DNA of 64,000 nucleotides from Hyphomicrobiales bacterium (GCA_017305635.1 JAFKKF010000006.1:620001-684000); one strand, 5' to 3'. Counted from the stretch's first letter, positions 9,251-17,773 are shown. Translations and numbers: made by a program. The notes: a model not told the origin generated them from the sequence alone.

Positions 9251-10525
9251 GTGAACCATTTCCAGTATCGCAACGGCGTGCTCCACGCCGAGGACGTGCC
9301 CCTGCCCGAGATCGCGGCGAAGGTCGGCACGCCGTTCTATTGCTACTCGACGGCGACGCTGGTGAGGCACTTCCGCGTCTTCCGCGATGCGCTTGCCGGG
9401 CTCGACACGCTGATCTGCTACGCGGTCAAGGCGAACTCCAACCAGTCGGTGATCCGCACCTTCGTCGAGGAGGGCGCCGGGCTCGACGTGGTGTCGGAGG
9501 GGGAATTGCGCCGGGCGCTCGCCGCAGGCGCCGCGCCGGAGAGGATCGTCTTCGCCGGGGTCGGCAAGACGGCGCGCGAGATCGCCTTCGCGATCGACCA
9601 AGGTATCCTCTGCTTCAACGTCGAATCGGAGCCGGAGCTGCTGGCGATCTCGGCGATCGCGTCGCAGAAGGGAAAGACGGCTTCGGTGGCGATCCGGGTC
9701 AATCCGGACGTCGATGCCAGGACCCACGCCAAGATCACGACGGGCAAGTCCGAGAACAAGTTCGGCATCCCCTACGAGCGGGCGCGGGCGGTCTATGCGG
9801 AGGCGGCGAAGCTGCCGGGCATCAGGGTGACCGGCGTCGACATGCATATCGGCAGCCAGATCACCGACCTCGACCCGTTCGATGCGGCCTATGAGCGGCT
9901 CGCCGACCTCGTGCGCGCGCTGCGCGACGACGGCCACGAGATCGACCATGTGGACGCCGGCGGCGGGCTCGGCATCCCGTACCGGCTCGACGATCCGCCG
10001 CCGCCCGATCCGTCGGCCTATGCGGCGATCGTCCGGAAGCGTCTCGGCAATCTCGGCGCCCGCATCCTCTTCGAGCCGGGCCGGCTTTTCGTCGGCAATG
10101 CCGGAATCCTCGTCAGCGAGGTGATCTACCTGAAGGAGGGCGCGGCGAAGAACTTCCTCGTCGTCGATGCCGCCATGAACGACCTCATCCGCCCGACGCT
10201 CTACGAGGCGCATCACGACATCCTGCCGGTCAGCGAGGCGAAGAAGGGCGGTCCGGCCATGGTCGCCGACGTGGTCGGCGGCATATGCGAGACGGGCGAC
10301 TATCTCGCCCTCGGCCGCTCGCTGCCGCGGCTTGGCTCCGGCGACCTCGTCGCGGTGATGACCGCCGGCGCCTATGGCGCGGTGCAGGGCGGCACCTACA
10401 ATACGCGGCCGCTGACGCCGGAGGTGCTGGTCAAGGGAGCCGAATGGTCGGTGGTGCGGCCGCGCCAGACCTATGACGAGCTGATCGGCCTCGACCGCCT
10501 GGCGCCGTGGCTCGCGACAAGGTGA
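9251..10525 (+). CDS. lysA: Diaminopimelate decarboxylase
   Basis: A 424-residue PLP enzyme that makes L-lysine from meso-diaminopimelate. The PLP lysine is in CYAVKANSN, the glycine-rich phosphate loop is GGGLGIPY, and the dimer-contributed cysteine motif is GGICETGDYLALGR. The C-terminal AYGAVQGGTYNTRP is normal. It starts with GTG at 9251, with the conserved N-terminal strand FQYRNGVLHAEDV immediately following. It is the downstream partner of lptM. Confidence 0.96.
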   Translation: MNHFQYRNGVLHAEDVPLPEIAAKVGTPFYCYSTATLVRHFRVFRDALAGLDTLICYAVKANSNQSVIRTFVEEGAGLDVVSEGELRRALAAGAAPERIVFAGVGKTAREIAFAIDQGILCFNVESEPELLAISAIASQKGKTASVAIRVNPDVDARTHAKITTGKSENKFGIPYERARAVYAEAAKLPGIRVTGVDMHIGSQITDLDPFDAAYERLADLVRALRDDGHEIDHVDAGGGLGIPYRLDDPPPPDPSAYAAIVRKRLGNLGARILFEPGRLFVGNAGILVSEVIYLKEGAAKNFLVVDAAMNDLIRPTLYEAHHDILPVSEAKKGGPAMVADVVGGICETGDYLALGRSLPRLGSGDLVAVMTAGAYGAVQGGTYNTRPLTPEVLVKGAEWSVVRPRQTYDELIGLDRLAPWLATR

Positions 10526-10825
10526 TACGAGGCCAGAGAGCGCCAGTGGCTTAGGCGGTGCCACGGCTCGCGCGACCTGGTCGCTACCCCGCGCAAGGGG
10601 AGACCTGTCGAAGGCGACGGAAAGCGCGAAACCTGACCAAGAAAGACGTGGCCGGCCCTGTGCCGGCCATCCACCAATCACCGTTCTTGGGCGAGCGTCG
10701 CGTCCGTCCCTGGCCCGTGCGGCGTCGGAGGGTTGCCCTCATCCGGCCTCGCTTTCATCGGATGGTGTGCTACCTTTCGCCTCAGGGAGGGGCGAGGACG
10801 ATAGAGCCGCGGAGATAATGCCGGC
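10526..10825. other. Intergenic segment with no gene
   Basis: This 300-base gap between lysA and the TIGR02302 gene has no credible coding frame. It holds a family B palindrome at 10649-10669 and otherwise shows no recognisable element. The downstream gene starts with GTG at 10826; an ATG eight bases earlier runs into TGA after three codons. Confidence 0.6.
10649..10669. repeat. Intergenic palindromic repeat, family B
   Basis: TGGCCGGC-CCTGT-GCCGGCCA is a perfect 8-bp inverted repeat preceded by AAAGACG. It resembles the palindrome at 14347-14369, which is preceded by CAAGACGTGG, and the one at 27368-27390. Confidence 0.65.
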
Positions 10826-13306
10826 GTGAGCGAAGCGCCCCGCAACCGGGAAACAACGGAAGACCTGATCCTCGCCCGCATAGACCGGGCGGTGGGCCGT
10901 GCGCGTCTCGTTCTCGCGTGGGAAGCCGTCTGGCCGCGGATCGCACCGCTCCTGGCGCTCGCCGCGCTCTTCGTCGCCTTGTCCTGGCTCGGCCTGTGGC
11001 GCGCCGTACCCGATCTCGCCCGCTTCGCCGTCCTCGCGGTCTTCGCTCTCGCGGCGCTGTGGTTCCTTTTCCGGCGCGGCCTGCCGCGGCTGCCCTCGCG
11101 CGCCGATGCGCTCGCCCGCGTCGAAGCGGCGACCGGCACGCTGCATCGCCCGGCCAGCGCCTTTGCCGACCGGCAGGCGACCGGGGCGGACGACCCGGCC
11201 GCCGCGGCGCTATGGGCCGCCCATCGCAGCCGGCTCATGGCGGCGCTCGGAAAGCTGCGCACCGGCCTGCCGAGGCCGGACATGGCGCGCCGCGACCCCT
11301 ATGCGCTCCGCTTCCTCGCGCTTCTCCTCCTCGTGGTGGCGGCGGTCATTGCCGGACCGGAGCGTGGCGATCGCATCGCCGAGGCCTTCCGGGGCGGCGA
11401 ACCGACCGCGGCGACGCTTGCCCGGGTCGATGCCTGGGTGACGCCGCCCGCCTATACGAGCCGCCCGCCGATCTTCCTCACCGGCGAGCGCGCCAAGGCG
11501 GACGGCACCGCCTTCTCCGTGCCGACCGGATCGGTGGTCACCATCCGCACCGGCGGCACGCACGATCTCGACGTCGTCGCCGATGACGGCGCGGGGGCGG
11601 CGCCGGTCGCCGCCGCCGACGGCGCGCCATCGTCGCCCGACCAGCCGCTCGAACGCACCGTGAAGCTGACCAAGGCGGCGACCGTCGCCATCCAGAAGGG
11701 CGACCGGCAGATCGCCGCCTGGACGTTCAAGGTCGAGCCCGACAATCCGCCCACGGTGAGCTTCCTGAAGCCCCCGGCGGCGACCGCCTCCGGTGCGCTC
11801 AGCCTCGCCTATGCGGTCAAGGACGATTACGGCGTCGTCTCCGGCGAGGCGCTGGTCACGCCGGTCGATCCCCCGGCCGGCAAGGCCGCCGCGCGTCCGC
11901 TGATGGCGGCGCCGCAGGTACCCCTGTCGCTGCCGCAGGCGCGCACGCGCGACGGCTCGGCCGAGACGATCCGCGACCTCACCTCGCATCCCTGGGCGGG
12001 TGCGAAGGTCCGCATCACGCTCGTCGTCAAGGACGAGGCGGGGCAGGAGGGGCGCTCGCAGCCGGTCGAGGTCGTGCTGCCGGCGCGCAACTTCACGCAG
12101 CCGCTCGCCCGCGCCGTGGTCGAGCAGCGCGGCAACCTCGCCCTCGATGCCAATGCCGCGCCGGACGTCGCCGACGCGCTCGACGCCCTGACGCTGGCGC
12201 CCGAGGCGACCATCGGCAAGACGCGCGACTACCTGGCGCTCCGCAGCGCCTATTACCGCCTCCTCAATGCGCGCGGCGACGACGACCTGCGCGCCGAGGT
12301 CGAATATCTCTGGTCGATCGCCCTCGGCATCGAGGACGGCGACATGTCGCTTGCCGCGCAGGAATTGCGGGCGGCGCAGGATGCGCTCCGCAAGGCGCTC
12401 GAGAGCAATGCCTCCGACGAGGAGATCAGGAAGCTGACGGAGCAGCTCCGCCAGGCCATGCAGCGCTACCTGCAGGCGCTCGCCGAGGAGGCGCGGCGCA
12501 ATCCGCAGACGGCGAAGCTGCCGCCCGATGCCAACGTCAAGACGCTGCGTCCGGAAGACCTGCAGAAGATGCTCGACCAGATCGAGAACCTTGCCCGGAG
12601 CGGCGCCCGCGACGCGGCCAAGCAGATGCTCAGCCAGCTCCAGGACATGCTCGAGAACCTGCAGAACGGCCGGCAGCAGGCGGGCGACGAGCAGAGCCAG
12701 CAGATGATGCAGGCGCTCAGCGACCTCGCCGACATGATCCAGAAGCAGCAGAAGCTGATGGACCAGACGTTCCAGAACGATCGCGGCGCCGGCCCCGACG
12801 GCAGGCCGATGACGAAGGAGGAACTGGAGCAGGCGCTGAAGCAGCTGCAGGAGGGCCAGCAGGGGCTGCAGCAGCAATTGCAATCGCTGATGGACAAGCT
12901 GCAGCAGCAGGGCATGGACCCGAACGGCAAGCTCGGCCAGGCGGGCGAGGCCATGGGCCGGGCCACCGGCCAGCTCGGCAAGGGCAAGCCCGGCCAGGCG
13001 ATGGGCGAGCAGGGCAATGCCCTCGACGCGCTCCGCCAGGGGGCGCAGGGCCTTGCCCAGCAGCTCGCCAACCGCAACGGGCAGGGCGGCGGCGTGCGCG
13101 GCGGCGATCCTTTCGCCAACCAGGATCCGCTCGGGCGCCCGCAGCGCAGCACCGGGCCCGACCTCGGGGCGAGCGTGAAGGTGCCCGACGAGATCGACGT
13201 GCAGCGGGCGCGCGAGATCCTCGACGCGATCCGCAAGAAGCTCGGCGAGCCGGGCCAGAGCCTGATCGAGCGGGACTATCTGGAGCGGCTGCTCGAGCGG
13301 TTCTGA
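10826..13306 (+). CDS. TIGR02302/DUF4175 family membrane protein
   Basis: An 826-residue protein of unknown function found next to lysA in many alphaproteobacteria. About three N-terminal transmembrane helices lie in residues 25-180. An Ig-like/beta-rich extracytoplasmic section follows (PPTVSFLKPP near residue 310). The remainder is a long alpha-helical part whose residues about 600-780 are extremely rich in Gln, Gly and Met (for example LQEGQQGLQQQLQSL). The C-terminus ARIL-like helix REILDAIRKKLGEP is the most conserved portion. GTG start at 10826. Function unknown; a role in envelope assembly is speculation. Confidence 0.88.
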   Translation: MSEAPRNRETTEDLILARIDRAVGRARLVLAWEAVWPRIAPLLALAALFVALSWLGLWRAVPDLARFAVLAVFALAALWFLFRRGLPRLPSRADALARVEAATGTLHRPASAFADRQATGADDPAAAALWAAHRSRLMAALGKLRTGLPRPDMARRDPYALRFLALLLLVVAAVIAGPERGDRIAEAFRGGEPTAATLARVDAWVTPPAYTSRPPIFLTGERAKADGTAFSVPTGSVVTIRTGGTHDLDVVADDGAGAAPVAAADGAPSSPDQPLERTVKLTKAATVAIQKGDRQIAAWTFKVEPDNPPTVSFLKPPAATASGALSLAYAVKDDYGVVSGEALVTPVDPPAGKAAARPLMAAPQVPLSLPQARTRDGSAETIRDLTSHPWAGAKVRITLVVKDEAGQEGRSQPVEVVLPARNFTQPLARAVVEQRGNLALDANAAPDVADALDALTLAPEATIGKTRDYLALRSAYYRLLNARGDDDLRAEVEYLWSIALGIEDGDMSLAAQELRAAQDALRKALESNASDEEIRKLTEQLRQAMQRYLQALAEEARRNPQTAKLPPDANVKTLRPEDLQKMLDQIENLARSGARDAAKQMLSQLQDMLENLQNGRQQAGDEQSQQMMQALSDLADMIQKQQKLMDQTFQNDRGAGPDGRPMTKEELEQALKQLQEGQQGLQQQLQSLMDKLQQQGMDPNGKLGQAGEAMGRATGQLGKGKPGQAMGEQGNALDALRQGAQGLAQQLANRNGQGGGVRGGDPFANQDPLGRPQRSTGPDLGASVKVPDEIDVQRAREILDAIRKKLGEPGQSLIERDYLERLLERF

Positions 13307-13337
13307 GACGCGCTTCGCCTCACCCGACGCTCTTCAT

Positions 13338-13362
13338 GCGCCCCCTCCAACGGGGAGAGGTC
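13338..13362. repeat. Intergenic hairpin repeat, family A (short)
   Basis: GCGCCCCCTCC-AA-CGGGGAGAGGTC is a reduced copy in the convergent gap between the TIGR02302 gene and the SDR gene. It keeps the GCGCCCCCTCC left border seen at most other copies. Confidence 0.5.
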
Positions 13363-13398
13363 AAGCGGAGAGGCCACGCGTGAAGGCCGCCGGCGCGC

Positions 13399-14247
13399 TC
13401 AGATCTCCTTCCGCACGATCCAGTCGAGGGCGCGGGTGGGGAGGAAGCGGCGGAGGTACCAGGCGACGCGGGTCGGCACGGTGACGCGGTAGCGGGCTGC
13501 CGGGCGGCGCTTGTCGAGGGCGCGGGCAAGCACCTTCGCCACGGCGTCGGGGCTCTTGCGGAAGCGCGAGGCGCTGGTGCCGTCGGGGCGGCGGGCGAGG
13601 GACCTGCGGTAGTCGTCGCGGTGGAAGGAGGAATCGATGTCGATGGTGAGGTCGATCTGATTCAGCGCGGTCCGCCGGAAGTTCGACTGGATCGGTCCCG
13701 GCTCGATGAGGATGACACGGATGCCGGTGCCGTGGAGCTCGGCGCGGAGCGAATCCGCCATGCCCTCGACGGCGTATTTCGAGGCGACGTAGGCGCCGCG
13801 ATAGCGCACGCCGACGAAGCCGAGGATCGAGGAGCAGAAGACGAGGCGCCCGGCGCCCTGGCGGCGCATCAGCGGGATGACGCGGCGGGTGAGCTCGTGC
13901 CAGCCGAAGAGGTTGGTCTCGAACTGCTCGCGGATGAGGTCGGTGGTGATGTCCTCGAGCGCGCCGGCCTGGGCGTAGCCGCCATTGTTGAAGAGCGCGT
14001 CGAGGGTGCCGTCGGTACGGCGCAGGACCCGGTCGAGGGTGGTCTCGATGCTGACCGCATCGCGATAGTCGAGCGGGAAGGCCTCGAAGCCCTCGGCCTT
14101 GAGGGAGGCGACGTCGTCGGGGGCACGGGCGGTGGCGAAGACCCGCCAGCCGCGCGCCTTCATGAGGCGGGCCGAGGCGAGGCCGATGCCGGAGGAGCAG
14201 CCGGTGATGAGGATGGAGCGCGGCGGGGAGTCCATTTCGTCGCGCAT
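13399..14247 (-). CDS. SDR-family oxidoreductase
   Basis: A 282-residue short-chain dehydrogenase. The cofactor motif is TGCSSGIG at residues 15-22 and the structural motif is NNGG, a variant of NNAG, in LFNNGGYAQ. The active site is Y-VAS-K in RGAYVASKYAVEG, and the catalytic Ser lies in VFCSSILG. The EPGP motif follows. This layout matches the classical subfamily that includes retinol- and steroid-dehydrogenase-like bacterial SDRs. An ATG at 14235 (MDSPPRS) is an alternative start. Substrate unknown. Confidence 0.9.
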   Translation of the reverse strand: MRDEMDSPPRSILITGCSSGIGLASARLMKARGWRVFATARAPDDVASLKAEGFEAFPLDYRDAVSIETTLDRVLRRTDGTLDALFNNGGYAQAGALEDITTDLIREQFETNLFGWHELTRRVIPLMRRQGAGRLVFCSSILGFVGVRYRGAYVASKYAVEGMADSLRAELHGTGIRVILIEPGPIQSNFRRTALNQIDLTIDIDSSFHRDDYRRSLARRPDGTSASRFRKSPDAVAKVLARALDKRRPAARYRVTVPTRVAWYLRRFLPTRALDWIVRKEI

Positions 14248-14346
14248 TGGATGCGACTCGGGGATGGGGCGTCAAGCGAGGGGGGCGGAGCCGGCCCTCC
14301 CGGTCAAATGACCGCGTGCCGTGCTCGCCAGGAAAGCAAGACGTGG

Positions 14347-14369
14347 ATGGCCGGGACAAGCCCGGCCAT
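14347..14369. repeat. Intergenic palindromic repeat, family B
   Basis: ATGGCCGGG-ACAAG-CCCGGCCAT is a perfect 9-bp inverted repeat flanked by CAAGACGTGG on the left and GACG on the right. It lies between the start of the SDR gene and the end of the lectin-like gene. Confidence 0.75.
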
Positions 14370-14398
14370 GACGATCAGCGGGCCGGCACTATCGGGCG

Positions 14399-15034
14399 TC
14401 AGCCCTCGACCGCGAAGCAGTAGAGGTAGCCGGCGCCGCCGGTGGAGACGAGGCCCTGCTGGCCGCAGCCCTTGGTCGGGTGCGAGGAGTTCCACGACTT
14501 CGCGGCGTCGGATTCGTCGAGGCCGGTGCGGTCCGAATGGCCGACGATGGTCAGGCCGTCGGCGGCGTCCGAGGTCCAGTCGCCGCAGGTCTTGCCTTCG
14601 GCCAGCGTGCCGTCGGGGTTGGAGCCGGTGAGGATGTCGTGCTGGTTGGGATTGTCGCCGCGGCCGTTGACGATGTTGCCGGCCTCGGTGAGGGCGGTCT
14701 GCTTGGTGATCTTGTTGGCCGGGCCGTGGAGCTCGTCGAGCGAAGAGGCGATCAGCTCGCCCTTGGCGTTGTACCAGGGGCCTTTTCCGATGCGGTCCTT
14801 CGCGTTGACGCCGGTGGCGCTCAGATAGGCGTGCCAGGTCTTGCCGGTGGACCCGGCGGCGGTGGCGAGCTTGTCGCAGAGCGCATCGGCGCCGGCGAGG
14901 CCGCCGAGATTGGCGCCGTCGCCCGACCCGGTGCTGGAAACGAAGAAGCTCATCTTCGCGTCGGCGGCGTGGGCGGCGAGGCCGCCGGCCGCCAGAAGCG
15001 CGGCGGTGGCGAGTGCGATCCTGAACGTCGTCAT
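14399..15034 (-). CDS. Secreted lectin-like protein (DUF1554/endostatin-like fold)
   Basis: A 211-residue protein with a Sec signal peptide (cleavage after about residue 23, AAHA). The mature part has SFFVSSTGSGDGANLGG, a GADALCDKLA motif, KTWHAYLSA, CGDWTSD and a C-terminal GYLYCFAVEG. This spacing is that of bacterial endostatin-like/C-type-lectin-like domains. Four cysteines would give two disulfides. An AAGGAGAG ribosome site lies just upstream of the ATG, and a perfect 13-bp inverted repeat lies directly before it. Ligand unknown; the lectin name describes fold only. Confidence 0.7.
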   Translation of the reverse strand: MTTFRIALATAALLAAGGLAAHAADAKMSFFVSSTGSGDGANLGGLAGADALCDKLATAAGSTGKTWHAYLSATGVNAKDRIGKGPWYNAKGELIASSLDELHGPANKITKQTALTEAGNIVNGRGDNPNQHDILTGSNPDGTLAEGKTCGDWTSDAADGLTIVGHSDRTGLDESDAAKSWNSSHPTKGCGQQGLVSTGGAGYLYCFAVEG

Positions 15035-15053
15035 CCCTGTCTCTCCTTTGGCT

Positions 15054-15083
15054 GCATCGTTCCGGTCGTTACCGGAACGATGC
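15054..15083. promoter_or_regulatory. Perfect 13-bp inverted repeat upstream of the lectin-like gene
   Basis: GCATCGTTCCGGT at 15054-15066 and ACCGGAACGATGC at 15071-15083 are exact reverse complements around a CGTT loop. The element ends 19 bases before the start codon at 15034, immediately before the ribosome site. No T-run follows on the minus strand, so it is more likely an operator or a 5' UTR hairpin than a terminator for aroG. Confidence 0.7.
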
Positions 15084-15120
15084 TAACGGCCGAAGGGTGC
15101 GTCCAATTCACACGGAGGGA

Positions 15121-16245
15121 TCACACGTTTGTGTGGAACGATTCCAATTCCGTCCTCCGGCGGTGATGCTCGCTGGCGCGGCGCGAGAGCGAACGGCGCT
15201 CGCCGGCAGCATCGGCGAGGGCTTCCAGTGCCTCCTCGGTGGCATCGAAGCCGATGCAGCCGTCGGTGATGCTCTGGCCGTAGACGAGCGGCTTGCCGGG
15301 GACGAGGTCCTGGCGGCCGGCGACGAGGTTGCTCTCGATCATCATGCCGATGATGCGGGGGTCGCAGGCGGCGACCTGGGCGGCGACGTCGGCGACGACG
15401 AGGGGCTGGTTCTCCGGCTTCTTCGAGGAATTGGCGTGGCTCGCGTCGATCATCACGGCGGGGCGGATCCCGGCGCGGACGGCTGCGAGGCAGGCGGCGT
15501 CGACGTCGGCGGCGCGGTAGTTCACCGCCTTCGAGCCGCCGCGGAGGATGACGTGGCAATCCTCGTTGCCGCTGGTCGAGGCGATGGCCGCGTGGCCCTC
15601 CTTGGTGACGGCGAGGAAATGATGCGGCGCCGAGGCCGACTTCACCGCGTCGATGGCGATCTGGACGTTGCCGTCAGTGCCGTTCTTGAAGCCGACCGGG
15701 CAGGAAAGGCCGGAGGCCATCTCGCGGTGCACCTGGCTCTCGGTGGTACGCGCCCCGATGGCGCCCCAGGCGACGAGGTCGGCGAGGTATTGCGGCGTGG
15801 TGGTGTCGAGGAACTCGACCGCCGCCGGCATGCCGAGCTCGTTGATCTCGCAAAGGAGGCTGCGGGCGACGCGCAGGCCCCGGTCGATGCGGAAGGAGCC
15901 GTCGAGATCCGGATCGTTGATCAGCCCCTTCCAGCCGACCGTGGTGCGCGGCTTCTCGAAATAGACGCGCATGACGATCTCGAGCCGGTCGGCGAGGCGG
16001 TCGCGCACGCCGAGAAGACGGCGGGCATAGTCGAGGGCGGCGACCGGGTCGTGGATCGAGCAGGGCCCGACGATGACGGCGAGACGGTCGTCCTCGCCGT
16101 GAAGGATTCGGTGCAGCGCCTTTCGCGAGGCGGTGACGGTGGCGGAGGCCGCCTCGCTCCGCGGGATCTCGCGGATGACGGCGGCGGGCGGGCTCAACTC
16201 GCGGATGGTGCGGATGCGGAGATCGTCGGTCGGTAGCGGCGGCAT
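15121..16245 (-). CDS. aroG: Class I 3-deoxy-7-phosphoheptulonate (DAHP) synthase
   Basis: This enzyme condenses phosphoenolpyruvate with erythrose 4-phosphate, the first step of aromatic amino acid synthesis. It is the E. coli AroF/G/H type: VIVGPCSIHDPVAALDYA, MRVYFEKPRTTVGWKG, WGAIGARTTESQVHRE, GFKNGTDGN and GNEDCHVILRGG. The ATG at 16245 is preferred (374 residues) because AAAGGAC lies at ribosome-site distance; an ATG at 16272 has no such site. An attenuator with an aromatic leader peptide lies directly upstream, so the gene is probably controlled by charged Phe, Tyr and Trp tRNA supply. Confidence 0.95.
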   Translation of the reverse strand: MPPLPTDDLRIRTIRELSPPAAVIREIPRSEAASATVTASRKALHRILHGEDDRLAVIVGPCSIHDPVAALDYARRLLGVRDRLADRLEIVMRVYFEKPRTTVGWKGLINDPDLDGSFRIDRGLRVARSLLCEINELGMPAAVEFLDTTTPQYLADLVAWGAIGARTTESQVHREMASGLSCPVGFKNGTDGNVQIAIDAVKSASAPHHFLAVTKEGHAAIASTSGNEDCHVILRGGSKAVNYRAADVDAACLAAVRAGIRPAVMIDASHANSSKKPENQPLVVADVAAQVAACDPRIIGMMIESNLVAGRQDLVPGKPLVYGQSITDGCIGFDATEEALEALADAAGERRSLSRRASEHHRRRTELESFHTNV

Positions 16246-16284
16246 GGCATTTGTCCTTTTCGGATCGGCCATCCCAGCGGCAAC

Positions 16285-16311
16285 AAAAAAGCCGCCAGGT
16301 CTGGCGGCTTT
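16285..16311 (-). terminator. Intrinsic terminator of the aroG attenuator
   Basis: On the minus strand AAAGCCGCCA (16311-16302) pairs perfectly with TGGCGGCTTT (16297-16288) around a four-base loop, and the transcript continues into a T-run (TTTTTT ending at 16285). It lies between the aromatic leader peptide and aroG, so it can abort transcription before the structural gene. Its 5' arm can alternatively pair with the leader segment at 16361-16368. Confidence 0.85.
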
Positions 16312-16337
16312 GGTCGGGCGTCTCGTTTTCGTTCAGA

Positions 16338-16418
16338 TCAGGTCGAGCACGCGTCTCCCTCCGCCACCGGCTGCGGATAGCTAAAGTACCAATAAAAGGT
16401 GGCGGCGGCGTGGGTCAT
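16338..16418 (-). CDS. Aromatic leader peptide of the aroG attenuator (26 aa)
   Basis: A 26-codon frame from ATG at 16418 to TGA at 16338 encodes residues 8-14 as FYWYFSY, six aromatic residues in seven, covering all three aromatic amino acids. Codons 4-7 (containing CCGCCACC) are complementary to codons 17-20 (GGTGGCGG, 16361-16368), and the latter can also pair with the terminator 5' arm. This is the 1:2, 2:3, 3:4 layout of a trp-type attenuator. A ribosome stalled at codons 8-14 would cover segment 1 and favour antitermination. No ribosome site precedes the ATG, and a promoter places the likely transcript start on it. Confidence 0.8.
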   Translation of the reverse strand: MTHAAATFYWYFSYPQPVAEGDACST

Positions 16419-16425
16419 CGCGGCG

Positions 16426-16454
16426 TTCTTACAGCAAGCGGAGCGGCCTGTCAC
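16426..16454 (-). promoter_or_regulatory. Candidate promoter for the aroG leader transcript
   Basis: On the minus strand GTGACA (16454-16449) is followed after 17 bases by TAAGAA (16431-16426). Seven bases then separate the -10 box from the A of the leader ATG at 16418, so initiation would yield a leaderless or nearly leaderless leader mRNA, as known for rhizobial trpL. The -35 box overlaps the arsC stop codon. Confidence 0.5.
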
Positions 16455-17005
16455 CGGGCCTCCGCGCGATCGGTCGCCGACTGTTGCGCCCCTGCCATAG
16501 GCGTGGCGCCTTCCTCGCGGCCGATGGCGTGGAGATGGTGATGGAGGGCGGCCCTGTCGAGGGCCTCGAGGGGAAGCGCCAGGAACAATTCGATGCGACG
16601 GGCGAGCATCCGGTAGGCGTCCTCGAAGGCGACGGCGACCTCGGCCGGCGAGCCGGTGACGGCGGCAGGGTCGGGAATGCCCCAGTGGGCGGTCGCCGCG
16701 GTGCCGGGGATGACCGGGCATGCCTCGCCGGCGGCCTCGTCGCAGACGGTGAAGATGAAATCGAAGTCAGGGGCGCCGTTGCCGGCGAACTCGTCCCAGG
16801 ACTTGGAGCGGAGGCCACCGGCGCCGTGGCCCATGCGCCCGAGGAGATCGAGGGCATGGGGATTGACGGTGCCGGCCGGGCGGCTGCCGGCGCTGGAGGC
16901 GCGGAAGCGGCCGGCGCCCTCGGCATTGAGGATGGCCTCGGCCATGATCGAACGGGCCGAGTTGCCGGCGCAGAGGAAGAGAACCTGGTAGGGCTGGTCG
17001 GGCAT
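16451..17005 (-). CDS. arsC: Arsenate reductase, low-molecular-weight phosphatase type
   Basis: A 184-residue protein with the phosphatase-like P-loop CAGNSARS, giving Cys12 and Arg18 of the CX5R motif, at the end of strand VLFLC. Downstream are DFIFTVCDEAAGEACP and HWGIPDPAAVTG, with the conserved Asp-Pro pair that supplies the general acid. It reduces arsenate to arsenite using a thiol donor. The C-terminus is extended by about 40 residues relative to short ArsC forms. No arsR, arsB or acr3 lies nearby, so it is not part of a visible ars operon. Its stop overlaps the promoter of the aroG leader. Confidence 0.85.
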   Translation of the reverse strand: MPDQPYQVLFLCAGNSARSIMAEAILNAEGAGRFRASSAGSRPAGTVNPHALDLLGRMGHGAGGLRSKSWDEFAGNGAPDFDFIFTVCDEAAGEACPVIPGTAATAHWGIPDPAAVTGSPAEVAVAFEDAYRMLARRIELFLALPLEALDRAALHHHLHAIGREEGATPMAGAQQSATDRAEAR

Positions 17006-17116
17006 CTGGCGTTCCGGCGGGCTGGCACGGCGCGGGGAGTCCCACGCCGTCAGGCCGATCGGAACGCCACTAGTCGCGGCGTGTGAAGCTCGTGTGACGG
17101 CCGGCCGGCGCCGCGG

Positions 17117-17773
17117 TCAGGTGATCGACTGGCCGGTCTTCTTCCAGTCGGCGAGGAAGCTCGCCAGGCCCTTGTCGGTGAGCGGGTGGTTGAAGAGGCC
17201 CTTCAGGATCGCCGGCGGGATGGTGGCGACGTCGGCGCCCGCCATGGCGGCCTGCTTGACGTGCAGGTTGGAGCGGATCGAGGCGGCGAGGATCTCGGTC
17301 TTCAGGTGATCGTAGTTGTCGTAGATCTGGCGGATCTCGCGGATCAGCTCCATGCCGTCGAGGCCGATATCGTCGAGGCGGCCGACGAAGGGCGAGATGA
17401 AGGTGGCGCCGGCCTTGGCGGCGAGCAGCGCCTGCGTGGCCGAGAAGCAGAGCGTGACGTTGACCTTGTGGCCGTCCTTCGACAGCGCCCGGCAGGCCTT
17501 GATGCCGTCGATGGTGAGCGGGACCTTGATGGTGACGTTCGTGGCAATGGCGGCGAGCGGGGCGGCCTCGCGCATCATGCCGTCATAATCGGTGGCGGCG
17601 ACTTCGGCCGAGACCGGGCCCTCGACGGTGGCGCAGATCTCCTTGATCACGTCCTTGATCGGGCGGCCGGACTTGGCGATCAGCGTCGGATTGGTGGTGA
17701 CGCCATCGAGGAGGCCGAGGGCGGCCAGCTCACGGATTTCCGCGATGTCCGCGGTATCGACGAAGAACTTCAT
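17117..17773 (-). CDS. fsa: Fructose-6-phosphate aldolase / transaldolase-like
   Basis: A 218-residue protein of the small transaldolase (TalC/FSA) family. It begins [16 protein letters not shown], carries [13 protein letters not shown], and has the Schiff-base lysine in [36 protein letters not shown] is the signature of the group. Whether it acts as transaldolase in the pentose phosphate pathway or as fructose-6-phosphate aldolase cannot be settled by length and these motifs alone. It diverges from priA, an order shared by many Rhizobiales. Confidence 0.9.
   Translation of the reverse strand: MKFFVDTADIAEIRELAALGLLDGVTTNPTLIAKSGRPIKDVIKEICATVEGPVSAEVAATDYDGMMREAAPLAAIATNVTIKVPLTIDGIKACRALSKDGHKVNVTLCFSATQALLAAKAGATFISPFVGRLDDIGLDGMELIREIRQIYDNYDHLKTEILAASIRSNLHVKQAAMAGADVATIPPAILKGLFNHPLTDKGLASFLADWKKTGQSIT

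Noticed and set aside
8870-10681. A 603-codon minus-strand frame opposite lysA
   Set aside because: It is rich in Arg, Asp and Gly with no domain and lies opposite a clear diaminopimelate decarboxylase; a codon-bias shadow of high-G+C DNA.
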